In this document: in pieces, positions 1 through 12,651 of the stretch
Layout: each line of letters begins with the position of its first letter
Position numbering within the stretch: position 1 is the stretch's first letter
The notes under the pieces: model-generated
Told to the model about the DNA's origin: nothing
The model's input: the letters and a program-made list of their open reading frames with translations, nothing else
Databases searched by the model: none
Position numbers and translations under genes: made by a program
Source: Nitzschia sp. DOCU1
Lineage: Eukaryota > Bacillariophyta > Bacillariophyceae > Bacillariales > Bacillariaceae
Direction: 5' to 3'
DNA length: 64,000 bases
NCBI GenBank assembly: GCA_951394045.1
Contig: OX595998.1
Location: 1,240,001 to 1,304,000, forward strand

Positions 1-3000
1 TTGCCAGCTATCAGTAGCAAGCATGTACACCAAATTAGAGTGAACAGTACGATACCTGTCAGAAATAGCTACTGTAGCTACCTAGCTAGAGAATGGTATG
101 GTGTTGGCTATCCAGTTGATCAACACGCAATTTTGCGCCGACTCCTTGCCTTTGAGTGGTGGCAACGCCGTTCGACTGATGCGAACCCTTCCGACATAGA
201 CGATCATTTGTTACACGGGATTGTGTGTGGAATTTTGTGTGGAGTATTTTGAGTCTATTTTCATGTAAGGCCCAAAATTCCACCCATGTGGTATTTTTTG
301 TACCAAAATTCCATTTCCTCGTATGTAGAAATACCGATACCGTCATTGGAGTTTGTGGATTTCTCATGGTGTTGACATGGCAAATCCACTGGGGAGTGGA
401 CAGGAATCGTGGAGTTTAGGGGCCAAAAATTCCACAATACGATCCGCAATACCAAATTCCGCTCTCGCACGTGTGTTTGAGAATGACAAACGCAACAACA
501 AACTATGACAACACCAATGCATCTTGCTCATGTGCCAATCCGGACTGCAAACCTGGGGCACTTGCACAGCAAATCAAATGCACCCATCGGCATGATTTGA
601 TTGTACGCCTTGCAAATCAACAGGTTTTAGATTTGCACCAAACGAGTTGCTGGAAGGCGCCCCCACCCCAATCGAGTACTTCGGGCTGAACGATTGCAGC
701 AACAATCAACCTGCTGCTGCTGGGAGAAACGATTATGACGATGATTCATCTGGCGATGACAATGGTCCTACAAATGGAGTTGACCCCCAAACTACAGATG
801 GATCAAGAACAAATTGCCAACAATGGGCAGTTAGCTTTAAAGAAGTAAGGAGCATGAATGCCTTGGCCAGTACGACAGCGGTGCCAATGATTTGTTGTGA
901 TCCAAAGAAAAATCACAGACAAGGAAGACCAGGCAAGAAGAAAAGTGCAATATTTGATTGGAGACTGCGAAGCCCTATGGACAAGACCATGGCCCAATGT
1001 GGCTCTAAGGGGGATACTGCTGTTGCTGCCATGCAATAAGAAAGATGACAGATGGTCGGCAGCAGGAAAGAAAAAGGAATTGTAGAGTTTGCAAACTAAG
1101 AGTAGAATTTAACATCCTACTACTAGGTACTAAAATTTAGAGTTAAAGCAGCGCTAGCAGCAGATGAGACATGATGGAATAGATGAGTTCTTCTTTCCTT
1201 GTTGCCAGCTATCAGTAGCAAGCATGTACACCAAATTAGAGTGAACAGTACGATACCTGTCAGAAATAGCTACTGTAGCTACCTAGCTAGAGAATGGTAT
1301 GGTGTCGGCTATCCAGTTGATCAACACGCAATTTTGCGCCGACTCCTTGCCTTTGAGTGGTGGCAACGCCGTTCGACTGATGCGAACCCTTCCGACATAG
1401 ACGATCGTTTGTTACACGGGATTGTGTGTGGAATTTTGTGTGGAGTATTTTGAGTCTATTTTCATGTAAGGCCCAAAATTCCACCCATGTGGTATTTTTT
1501 GTACCAAAATTCCATTTCCTCGTATGTAGAAATACCGATACCGTCATTGGAGTTTGTGGATTTCTCATGGTGTTGACATGGCAAATCCACTGGGGAGTGG
1601 ACAGGAATCGTGGAGTTTAGGGGCCAAAAATTCCACAATACGATCCGCAATACCAAATTCCGCTCTCGCACGTGTGTTTGAGAATGACAAACGCAACAAC
1701 AAACTATGACAACACCAATGCATCTTGCTCATGTGCCAATCCGGACTGCAAACCTGGGGCACTTGCACAGCAAATCAAATGCACCCATCGGCATGATTTG
1801 ATTGTACGCCTTGCAAATCAACAGGTTTTAGATTTGCACCAAACGAGTTGCTGGAAGGCGCCCCCACCCCAATCGAGTACTTCGGGCTGAACGATTGCAG
1901 CAACAATCAACCTGCTGCTGCTGGGAGAAACGATTATGACGATGATTCATCTGGCGATGACAATGGTCCTACAAATGGAGTTGACCCCCAAACTACAGAT
2001 GGATCAAGAACAAATTGCCAACAATGGGCAGTTAGCTTTAAAGAAGTAAGGAGCATGAATGCCTTGGCCAGTACGACAGCGGTGCCAATGATTTGTTGTG
2101 ATCCAAAGAAAAATCACAGACAAGGAAGACCAGGCAAGAAGAAAAGTGCAATATTTGATTGGAGACTGCGAAGCCCTATGGACAAGACCATGGCCCAATG
2201 TGGCTCTAAGGGGGATACTGCTGTTGCTGCCATGCAATAAGAAAGATGACAGATGGTCGGCAGCAGGAAAGAAAAAGGAATTGTAGAGTTTGCAAACTAA
2301 GAGTAGAATTTAACATCCTACTACTAGGTACTAAAATTTAGAGTTAAAGCAGCGCTAGCAGCAGATGAGACATGATGGAATAGATGAGTTCTTCTTTCCT
2401 TGTTGCCAGCTATCAGTAGCAAGCATGTACACCAAATTAGAGTGAACAGTACGATACCTGTCAGAAATAGCTACTGTAGCTACCTAGCTAGAGAATGGTA
2501 TGGTGTCGGCTATCCAGTTGATCAACACGCAATTTTGCGCCGACTCCTTGCCTTTGAGTGGTGGCAACGCCGTTCGACTGATGCGAACCCTTCCGACATA
2601 GACGATCGTTTGTTACACGGGATTGTGTGTGGAATTTTGTGTGGAGTATTTTGAGTCTATTTTCATGTAAGGCCCAAAATTCCACCCATGTGGTATTTTT
2701 TGTACCAAAATTCCATTTCCTCGTATGTAGAAATACCGATACCGTCATTGGAGTTTGTGGATTTCTCATGGTGTTGACATGGCAAATCCACTGGGGAGTG
2801 GACAGGAATCGTGGAGTTTAGGGGCCAAAAATTCCACAATACGATCCGCAATACCAAATTCCGCTCTCGCACGTGTGTTTGAGAATGACAAACGCAACAA
2901 CAAACTATGACAACACCAATGCATCTTGCTCATGTGCCAATCCGGACTGCAAACCTGGGGCACTTGCACAGCAAATCAAATGCACCCATCGGCATGATTT

Positions 3001-6000
3001 GATTGTACGCCTTGCAAATCAACAGGTTTTAGATTTGCACCAAACGAGTTGCTGGAAGGCGCCCCCACCCCAATCGAGTACTTCGGGCTGAACGATTGCA
3101 GCAACAATCAACCTGCTGCTGCTGGGAGAAACGATTATGACGATGATTCATCTGGCGATGACAATGGTCCTACAAATGGAGTTGACCCCCAAACTACAGA
3201 TGGATCAAGAACAAATTGCCAACAATGGGCAGTTAGCTTTAAAGAAGTAAGGAGCATGAATGCCTTGGCCAGTACGACAGCGGTGCCAATGATTTGTTGT
3301 GATCCAAAGAAAAATCACAGACAAGGAAGACCAGGCAAGAAGAAAAGTGCAATATTTGATTGGAGACTGCGAAGCCCTATGGACAAGACCATGGCCCAAT
3401 GTGGCTCTAAGGGGGATACTGCTGTTGCTGCCATGCAATAAGAAAGATGACAGATGGTCGGCAGCAGGAAAGAAAAAGGAATTGTAGAGTTTGCAAACTA
3501 AGAGTAGAATTTAACATCCTACTACTAGGTACTAAAATTTAGAGTTAAAGCAGCGCTAGCAGCAGATGAGACATGATGGAATAGATGAGTTCTTCTTTCC
3601 TTGTTGCCAGCTATCAGTAGCAAGCATGTACACCAAATTAGAGTGAACAGTACGATACCTGTCAGAAATAGCTACTGTAGCTACCTAGCTAGAGAATGGT
3701 ATGGTGTCGGCTATCCAGTTGATCAACACGCAATTTTGCGCCGACTCCTTGCCTTTGAGTGGTGGCAACGCCGTTCGACTGATGCGAACCCTTCCGACAT
3801 AGACGATCGTTTGTTACACGGGATTGTGTGTGGAATTTTGTGTGGAGTATTTTGAGTCTATTTTCATGTAAGGCCCAAAATTCCACCCATGTGGTATTTT
3901 TTGTACCAAAATTCCATTTCCTCGTATGTAGAAATACCGATACCGTCATTGGAGTTTGTGGATTTCTCATGGTGTTGACATGGCAAATCCACTGGGGAGT
4001 GGACAGGAATCGTGGAGTTTAGGGGCCAAAAATTCCACAATACGATCCGCAATACCAAATTCCGCTCTCGCACGTGTGTTTGAGAATGACAAACGCAACA
4101 ACAAACTATGACAACACCAATGCATCTTGCTCATGTGCCAATCCGGACTGCAAACCTGGGGCACTTGCACAGCAAATCAAATGCACCCATCGGCATGATT
4201 TGATTGTACGCCTTGCAAATCAACAGGTTTTAGATTTGCACCAAACGAGTTGCTGGAAGGCGCCCCCACCCCAATCGAGTACTTCGGGCTGAACGATTGC
4301 AGCAACAATCAACCTGCTGCTGCTGGGAGAAACGATTATGACGATGATTCATCTGGCGATGACAATGGTCCTACAAATGGAGTTGACCCCCAAACTACAG
4401 ATGGATCAAGAACAAATTGCCAACAATGGGCAGTTAGCTTTAAAGAAGTAAGGAGCATGAATGCCTTGGCCAGTACGACAGCGGTGCCAATGATTTGTTG
4501 TGATCCAAAGAAAAATCACAGACAAGGAAGACCAGGCAAGAAGAAAAGTGCAATATTTGATTGGAGACTGCGAAGCCCTATGGACAAGACCATGGCCCAA
4601 TGTGGCTCTAAGGGGGATACTGCTGTTGCTGCCATGCAATAAGAAAGATGACAGATGGTCGGCAGCAGGAAAGAAAAAGGAATTGTAGAGTTTGCAAACT
4701 AAGAGTAGAATTTAACATCCTACTACTAGGTACTAAAATTTAGAGTTAAAGCAGCGCTAGCAGCAGATGAGACATGATGGAATAGATGAGTTCTTCTTTC
4801 CTTGTTGCCAGCTATCAGTAGCAAGCATGTACACCAAATTAGAGTGAACAGTACGATACCTGTCAGAAATAGCTACTGTAGCTACCTAGCTAGAGAATGG
4901 TATGGTGTCGGCTATCCAGTTGATCAACACGCAATTTTGCGCCGACTCCTTGCCTTTGAGTGGTGGCAACGCCGTTCGACTGATGCGAACCCTTCCGACA
5001 TAGACGATCGTTTGTTACACGGGATTGTGTGTGGAATTTTGTGTGGAGTATTTTGAGTCTATTTTCATGTAAGGCCCAAAATTCCACCCATGTGGTATTT
5101 TTTGTACCAAAATTCCATTTCCTCGTATGTAGAAATACCGATACCGTCATTGGAGTTTGTGGATTTCTCATGGTGTTGACATGGCAAATCCACTGGGGAG
5201 TGGACAGGAATCGTGGAGTTTAGGGGCCAAAAATTCCACAATACGATCCGCAATACCAAATTCCGCTCTCGCACGTGTGTTTGAGAATGACAAACGCAAC
5301 AACAAACTATGACAACACCAATGCATCTTGCTCATGTGCCAATCCGGACTGCAAACCTGGGGCACTTGCACAGCAAATCAAATGCACCCATCGGCATGAT
5401 TTGATTGTACGCCTTGCAAATCAACAGGTTTTAGATTTGCACCAAACGAGTTGCTGGAAGGCGCCCCCACCCCAATCGAGTACTTCGGGCTGAACGATTG
5501 CAGCAACAATCAACCTGCTGCTGCTGGGAGAAACGATTATGACGATGATTCATCTGGCGATGACAATGGTCCTACAAATGGAGTTGACCCCCAAACTACA
5601 GATGGATCAAGAACAAATTGCCAACAATGGGCAGTTAGCTTTAAAGAAGTAAGGAGCATGAATGCCTTGGCCAGTACGACAGCGGTGCCAATGATTTGTT
5701 GTGATCCAAAGAAAAATCACAGACAAGGAAGACCAGGCAAGAAGAAAAGTGCAATATTTGATTGGAGACTGCGAAGCCCTATGGACAAGACCATGGCCCA
5801 ATGTGGCTCTAAGGGGGATACTGCTGTTGCTGCCATGCAATAAGAAAGATGACAGATGGTCGGCAGCAGGAAAGAAAAAGGAATTGTAGAGTTTGCAAAC
5901 TAAGAGTAGAATTTAACATCCTACTACTAGGTACTAAAATTTAGAGTTAAAGCAGCGCTAGCAGCAGATGAGACATGATGGAATAGATGAGTTCTTCTTT

Positions 6001-8672
6001 CCTTGTTGCCAGCTATCAGTAGCAAGCATGTACACCAAATTAGAGTGAACAGTACGATACCTGTCAGAAATAGCTACTGTAGCTACCTAGCTAGAGAATG
6101 GTATGGTGTCGGCTATCCAGTTGATCAACACGCAATTTTGCGCCGACTCCTTGCCTTTGAGTGGTGGCAACGCCGTTCGACTGATGCGAACCCTTCCGAC
6201 ATAGACGATCGTTTGTTACACGGGATTGTGTGTGGAATTTTGTGTGGAGTATTTTGAGTCTATTTTCATGTAAGGCCCAAAATTCCACCCATGTGGTATT
6301 TTTTGTACCAAAATTCCATTTCCTCGTATGTAGAAATACCGATACCGTCATTGGAGTTTGTGGATTTCTCATGGTGTTGACATGGCAAATCCACTGGGGA
6401 GTGGACAGGAATCGTGGAGTTTAGGGGCCAAAAATTCCACAATACGATCCGCAATACCAAATTCCGCTCTCGCACGTGTGTTTGAGAATGACAAACGCAA
6501 CAACAAACTATGACAACACCAATGCATCTTGCTCATGTGCCAATCCGGACTGCAAACCTGGGGCACTTGCACAGCAAATCAAATGCACCCATCGGCATGA
6601 TTTGATTGTACGCCTTGCAAATCAACAGGTTTTAGATTTGCACCAAACGAGTTGCTGGAAGGCGCCCCCACCCCAATCGAGTACTTCGGGCTGAACGATT
6701 GCAGCAACAATCAACCTGCTGCTGCTGGGAGAAACGATTATGACGATGATTCATCTGGCGATGACAATGGTCCTACAAATGGAGTTGACCCCCAAACTAC
6801 AGATGGATCAAGAACAAATTGCCAACAATGGGCAGTTAGCTTTAAAGAAGTAAGGAGCATGAATGCCTTGGCCAGTACGACAGCGGTGCCAATGATTTGT
6901 TGTGATCCAAAGAAAAATCACAGACAAGGAAGACCAGGCAAGAAGAAAAGTGCAATATTTGATTGGAGACTGCGAAGCCCTATGGACAAGACCATGGCCC
7001 AATGTGGCTCTAAGGGGGATACTGCTGTTGCTGCCATGCAATAAGAAAGATGACAGATGGTCGGCAGCAGGAAAGAAAAAGGAATTGTAGAGTTTGCAAA
7101 CTAAGAGTAGAATTTAACATCCTACTACTAGGTACTAAAATTTAGAGTTAAAGCAGCGCTAGCAGCAGATGAGACATGATGGAATAGATGAGTTCTTCTT
7201 TCCTTGTTGCCAGCTATCAGTAGCAAGCATGTACACCAAATTAGAGTGAACAGTACGATACCTGTCAGAAATAGCTACTGTAGCTACCTAGCTAGAGAAT
7301 GGTATGGTGTCGGCTATCCAGTTGATCAACACGCAATTTTGCGCCGACTCCTTGCCTTTGAGTGGTGGCAACGCCGTTCGACTGATGCGAACCCTTCCGA
7401 CATAGACGATCGTTTGTTACACGGGATTGTGTGTGGAATTTTGTGTGGAGTATTTTGAGTCTATTTTCATGTAAGGCCCAAAATTCCACCCATGTGGTAT
7501 TTTTTGTACCAAAATTCCATTTCCTCGTATGTAGAAATACCGATACCGTCATTGGAGTTTGTGGATTTCTCATGGTGTTGACATGGCAAATCCACTGGGG
7601 AGTGGACAGGAATCGTGGAGTTTAGGGGCCAAAAATTCCACAATACGATCCGCAATACCAAATTCCGCTCTCGCACGTGTGTTTGAGAATGACAAACGCA
7701 ACAACAAACTATGACAACACCAATGCATCTTGCTCATGTGCCAATCCGGACTGCAAACCTGGGGCACTTGCACAGCAAATCAAATGCACCCATCGGCATG
7801 ATTTGATTGTACGCCTTGCAAATCAACAGGTTTTAGATTTGCACCAAACGAGTTGCTGGAAGGCGCCCCCACCCCAATCGAGTACTTCGGGCTGAACGAT
7901 TGCAGCAACAATCAACCTGCTGCTGCTGGGAGAAACGATTATGACGATGATTCATCTGGCGATGACAATGGTCCTACAAATGGAGTTGACCCCCAAACTA
8001 CAGATGGATCAAGAACAAATTGCCAACAATGGGCAGTTAGCTTTAAAGAAGTAAGGAGCATGAATGCCTTGGCCAGTACGACAGCGGTGCCAATGATTTG
8101 TTGTGATCCAAAGAAAAATCACAGACAAGGAAGACCAGGCAAGAAGAAAAGTGCAATATTTGATTGGAGACTGCGAAGCCCTATGGACAAGACCATGGCC
8201 CAATGTGGCTCTAAGGGGGATACTGCTGTTGCTGCCATGCAATAAGAAAGATGACAGATGGTCGGCAGCAGGAAAGAAAAAGGAATTGTAGAGTTTGCAA
8301 ACTAAGAGTAGAATTTAACATCCTACTACTAGGTACTAAAATTTAGAGTTAAAGCAGCGCTAGCAGCAGATGAGACATGATGGAATAGATGAGTTCTTCT
8401 TTCCTTGTTGCCAGCTATCAGTAGCAAGCATGTACACCAAATTAGAGTGAACAGTACGATACCTGTCAGAAATAGCTACTGTAGCTACCTAGCTAGAGAA
8501 TGGTATGGTGTCGGCTATCCAGTTGATCAACACGCAATTTTGCGCCGACTCCTTGCCTTTGAGTGGTGGCAACGCCGTTCGACTGATGCGAACCCTTCCG
8601 ACATAGACGATCGTTTGTTACACGGGATTGTGTGTGGAATTTTGTGTGGAGTATTTTGAGTCTATTTTCATG
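1..8672. repeat. 1,201-bp tandem repeat array (satellite), seven full copies plus a truncated eighth
   Basis: The same 1,201-bp unit starts at 1, 1202, 2403, 3604, 4805, 6006, 7207 and 8408. The last copy stops at about 8672, where the sequence changes abruptly from the expected unit to unrelated DNA. Copies 2 to 8 look identical wherever compared. Copy 1 differs at two bases noticed (T at 105 and A at 206, where the others have C and G). The array may continue to the left of the window. Each unit has only short ORFs in conflicting frames; the longest is 130 codons (647-1039 in copy 1) with no family I recognise. A 72-codon ORF just upstream (471-689) has a cysteine pattern C-x-C-x4-C, but no convincing gene results. 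Coding potential is therefore unproven. Confidence 0.97.
409..435. repeat. Imperfect inverted repeat inside each satellite unit
   Basis: In copy 1, GTGGAGTTT at 409 faces AAATTCCAC ending at 435, with one mismatch. The related words GGAATTTTG (231) and CAAAATTCC (274 and 304) lie nearby in the same unit. The cluster recurs every 1,201 bp. It could form a small hairpin; no function is shown. Confidence 0.55.
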
Positions 8673-9456
8673 ATAGTACTCGCCTACTACGGTAGAGAGG
8701 TCTTGTTGTAGCTTCGCGGATTCCTCAAGATTCGGTCCGGACTGACCGCGTCCTACTCTAGTATTTCACTCTAGGTACCAGTATTGCTAAATGGATAGCG
8801 CGGACTTTTCGCTGCTTTAATAGTATTCCAGATACCTATTCAACGAGTCCAAGCAGGTTCTTGTCCGACATCCAGCCAGTAGGCGGTATTCGAAAACAAA
8901 ATAGAACTAATAAAGAAAAGAAGACCAATGTCAAAGAAGCTGCTGACAGCACTGTCCAAGTATAGAAGAATGTCCACAGCAGGTTGTTTCGGGTAGTCGA
9001 ACGAAGGAATGTGCTGCTCGGCGGCGGAGAATAAATAGGATCGATCCTCAAAGTGCGTGCTCTACGCTGCTTTAACTCTCTAGGACTGATAATAGTTCAA
9101 TACTGGGGGTGGGATTGCTTTTCTAGAGAGTATGGATGACAACGAAATTAACAACGACGGTAACCTTGACTGTGTTGCTCGACTGACGCTGTCGTGAAAT
9201 TCCACGTGCGATAGAGTCCAGTTTGAAAAATAGTAGTACTTTTTAATTTGTGATTTACATGGTCGTACTGCAATAATGCTAGACTAGCCATAGCAGTGGT
9301 CGAGAAATGGCGATAATCGCGTCGTGTGGGCTATAGCTCATTCGTCGCGAATGTACGAGTGCGGGGAACAAGGTAGTAGTGGTCGGAAGGTTGTAGACAA
9401 ATTCACCTCATCACGCCATGAGGTTTCTTTTTCCACACTGCGCCCATACAGCACAC
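8673..9456. other. Intergenic spacer, no gene recognised
   Basis: This separates the satellite array from the 3' end of the CP12-like gene. Only short ORFs without recognisable features are present, the longest being 71 codons on the minus strand. A stretch near 8795-8830 resembles 54480-54520 (see findings). Confidence 0.6.
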
Positions 9457-10219
9457 TTAGTTCTTCTTTTGTTGAGCCATGGCCCGACTTAGTTCTTCCA
9501 TAGCTTGGCAGGCCTCCAAAGCAGCATCGACCAAACATTCTTCTGGAGACAATTTTCCACCCAAAGCATCCCCACGCTCAGAAGCCGAAGCAATTTCTTC
9601 CACCGTCTCCCATGCGACGCGAGCTTCCGAAGATTGGATACCATGCTTTTCGGTCAGTTCCTTTGCACTTTTAATGGCCGCTTTCAGTTGGGGGCTGTTG
9701 GGGGCAGGCTTTTGTTGCGGAACGTCGGCCAACTTGATGGGCTTGACGTCCAAGGCGGGTTCCACGTCAAGGCTAGACTTGGTTTCCTTCAAGAGGATCT
9801 CCAATTGTTCCAGCTTGGCGTTGTACTCCATGCAGGATCGGTCAATCCACTCATTGGTGACATCACATTCATCGCTCATGCCACCCTTGGTGGCCTCGCT
9901 GTAAAATTAAATTAAATGAAATTAATAAAGATGCGGTCGTCAGAAAAAAGGCGGTCATTATGGCACACCAGGCGTCGTCACGCGTAATTTCCTCTCACCT
10001 ATTGTCCGAAGCATTCACTTCCTCAACCGTTTCCCATGCCAAACGGGCCTCCGGGGAATCCTTGCCGTACTTCTCACTGATCGCGACGGCGTCCTTGATG
10101 AGCTGGGTCGAATCCGCCGAGGCCATCAGGGGGGAGGACCGTCTTGTAAAAGCAGGGGTCGGGGCAAAGGCACTGACAGAGGCGGCCAAGAGAGCAATGG
10201 TAGCAATAGTGTACTTCAT
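9457..10219 (-). CDS. Plastid-targeted CP12-like protein with two CP12-like repeats (one intron)
   Basis: There are two exons on the minus strand: 10219 to 9999, and 9898 to 9457. The 100-nt intron (9899-9998) has GTGAG at the donor and TTTACAG at the acceptor, and splicing keeps the frame across a split Ser codon, giving 220 aa. The N-terminus has a signal peptide followed by Ser-Ala-Phe-Ala-Pro, the classic diatom plastid-import motif, and a Ser/Arg-rich transit region. Two homologous blocks follow, each with a helical segment and the core E-A-R-x-A-W-E-T-V-E-E (about residues 55-70 and 160-175). This core matches the AWDEVEEL core of CP12, the small redox protein that links GAPDH and phosphoribulokinase in the Calvin cycle. 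The Cys that normally precedes the core is Ala here, while Cys pairs follow each core. The family is fairly clear; its exact partner in this organism is inference. Confidence 0.82.
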
Positions 10220-11980
10220 GATTGTTGATTTGATTGTCTGTCGATGGAATTAAAGTTGGTCGGAATTAAAATTGTGAGAAAGGCTTCTGATGCCAGCGGG
10301 ATTCTTCTCCTTGTGTCGGGAGAGAACGAGTCCGAAGCAAGAGAAGGAATAGGTCGGCGGACAACTCATCCGTTTGACGGATGAATGAATGGTGGCTGAT
10401 GACGAAGTCCCGACAAGCAAGCAAACATGGAATGATTTACCTTTTTGTTGATGATGTTGTTCAGAATTGCGTTGCAATGGAAGACCGCGAAGGTTTTTAT
10501 GAGGCACACACACATCACATCCTCCACTCATCAAATTTGGATTCTTTTTTCGTGGTTCGCTCGTTCGAGCGCGCGCGTGGTCAAAGATCGCGCGGGTAGA
10601 GAAAAGTGACGAACGTGTTCGTCAGTCTTCCACCAGGTCTGCTTTACCAATGAGTTTTCTCCATCCGACCCAACGAACAATGGCGCCGGCTGCTCGTCGT
10701 GTGTTGCCCTCCATCTGCCGACGGACACGAGCTCTTTCATTCTTGGTTGCTTCTCGTTAGTTGGCTACGTTGCCGGTTAGATTATCTTCGCTCGCTAGGT
10801 ACGATACTCGAATGGAGAAGACCTCTTGGATGAGAAGCGCAATAGAATTTGATGGGTTTGCGAAAGATGCGAAGTGCCGATCGCTTCGTCGTCGTCGTTG
10901 AGTTTTGATTTGTCGACACGACTTTCAATGCAAGAAACTTGCTAGTTTTATTGAACTTTCATTTTCTAAAACTCGCCATGTGGGCTTCTTGTTGCTACCA
11001 CGATGGCAGCCGGCGGAATCTTCAAGCCCCTGTTCCAGAAAGGCAGTGAGACTTGCCGCCACTTCTTCCAAGGTGTGCTAACCCTCATCCCGATGAAAAC
11101 GGCAAAGAATGGATCTTCATGTCGGCATGACATCTGTGGTTGATACAAGAGCACGGAATGTAAATACAAGCTCTGTCAAGGCGGTACTTTTTGATACAAT
11201 CTGTCAAGTGGTCGAAATTATTTACAGGCTGAAGTCTGTTCGTCATGAATTGGTGGTGCTGGGACTTTGAACTGGTCATTTTTCATCGAGAGACGTAAAC
11301 AAGTCCCCATTTATGCAATGTAATGGCGGTGACATTCAGGCCATTTACAACGGTATCGTAGGGGCACTGCTGCAAACCTCCTCTACTAAGTCGTCGTTAT
11401 CGTTTCTTTTGCTCCGTCATGATCCGACTTTGAATTTTGACAACCAACCTTATGCGGGCTGACTGGGGCGGCCTTTGAAATTCAAGTTCGAGCTCACCTT
11501 CAACACATTCGATATATCAGTCATTCTTGGCCACGATAAACGCCAATGAATCGATTGTCCCACGCACAAGTACAGTCCTTGTCGTATTGCGATTTGCCGG
11601 TCGGGCAAAAATCAGCGGGATGCGATTGTAAATCAGGGACGAGTCGAGCATGCGAAATCGTAACAGAACTAGACAACAGAAGTTGTAGTCATTGGGTGTA
11701 ATAGGGTTCAGACTTCTTTGAGCAGACTTTTTGTTTTGCTCGGCCGCAAAACTTGCATCTACATGATCACATGATTTCCGTCGTTGCCGAAGCCAGCATT
11801 GATTGATATCCACGACTCAATAAAAATTTAGTCGACCCGTTCGACTCTGCCACTTGAAAACGGTATCTTTTTTCTGACGTGTACGGAAGTCCAGTTATCC
11901 ACTGTTTCGGTTGACACCACCACACCATGGTCATGATCGACTAGATTCTCCAAATCCACATTCATCATTCGATATCCACC
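10220..11980. other. Intergenic region without a recognised gene
   Basis: This 1.76-kb segment lies between the start codons of two divergent genes, so it should hold both promoters. ORFs on both strands are under 100 codons, overlap one another and show no family features. No tRNA or repeat was recognised. Confidence 0.55.
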
Positions 11981-12610
11981 ATGACGCTATCGTTTCTGTT
12001 GTTCTTTGTTTGGGCTTCCCTATCGTCGCTCGTTGCGCGGGGCTTTCAATTGCAGCCAAGCAGTTTGCATCGACCGCCGCCATTCGTGATCTTGAAATCG
12101 AGCAACAGCGACAGCGAAAGCTTGTTGACCGTCAAGAGCTTTCTGAAGGACAATTATCCAGGCTTCAATGCTATTTTAGAACTCAATGATAGCATCTGGA
12201 AAGCTCTGGCTGGTGTCGAAGAAGGCGGCTTCACCATCTTTGCTCCGAGTGCCACCGCTCTTCAGGCTTTGGGAGAATCGAAACAAAAGCAGCTGTTGGA
12301 TCCCCGCAATTTGGAGACGACACAAAAGGTTGGAGCTTACCACGTCATTGCTGAAACTGTAACGGCAGATCAACTTTTCAATTCCGGTGGCGTCATTACG
12401 CTTGGCGGCCAGGTTGCCGTGGAACGATCAAAGTCGGGTGGAGTATTCGGGGTTGGTGGCAAAGAGGACGGTGGTGTTACCGTCAATGGTGCCAAAGTGC
12501 TGAAAACAATTGAGCTTGGATCCGGACTGGTGCATGAAGTCGACGGTCTAGTCTCCCCGAATATTCTATGGCGATACATGGACCAGCTACGTATTCCAGG
12601 AAGCAAGTAA
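11981..12610 (+). CDS. Secreted protein with one fasciclin (FAS1) domain
   Basis: The protein is 209 aa. Residues 1-21 form a hydrophobic signal peptide ending near Ala-Arg-Gly-Phe. A single FAS1 domain occupies roughly residues 48-205. It has the H1-like block FTIFAPSATALQAL near residue 85, the YH-type block GAYHVIAE near residue 118, and a terminal block in which a Gly-rich strand precedes V-x-E-V-D-G-L. FAS1 domains are small extracellular adhesion modules found in all kingdoms. The Phe after the signal peptide could also indicate plastid import, so the final location (secreted or plastid) is open. The stop lies only 41 bp from the stop of the convergent VWA8 gene. Confidence 0.85.
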   Translation: MTLSFLLFFVWASLSSLVARGFQLQPSSLHRPPPFVILKSSNSDSESLLTVKSFLKDNYPGFNAILELNDSIWKALAGVEEGGFTIFAPSATALQALGESKQKQLLDPRNLETTQKVGAYHVIAETVTADQLFNSGGVITLGGQVAVERSKSGGVFGVGGKEDGGVTVNGAKVLKTIELGSGLVHEVDGLVSPNILWRYMDQLRIPGSK

Positions 12611-12651
12611 TCGCTATAGAATGACCGTTCCAGGGCAAGAGACAAGACTAA

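Noticed and set aside
647..1039. 130-codon ORF in every satellite unit as a tandem gene family
   Set aside because: No recognised domain, competing frames of similar size, and array-wide identity at all positions rather than a coding-type pattern.
1..8672. CRISPR-like or rDNA array
   Set aside because: The unit is 1.2 kb without spacers and shows no rRNA sequence recognisable by eye.
8836..9051. Minus-strand 71-codon ORF with a hydrophobic segment
   Set aside because: Short, no start context or homologue recognised; hydrophobicity comes from T/C-rich sequence.
9479..9915. Plus-strand ORFs of 136 and 141 codons
   Set aside because: They are antisense to the spliced CP12-like gene, whose domains and targeting motif are clear.
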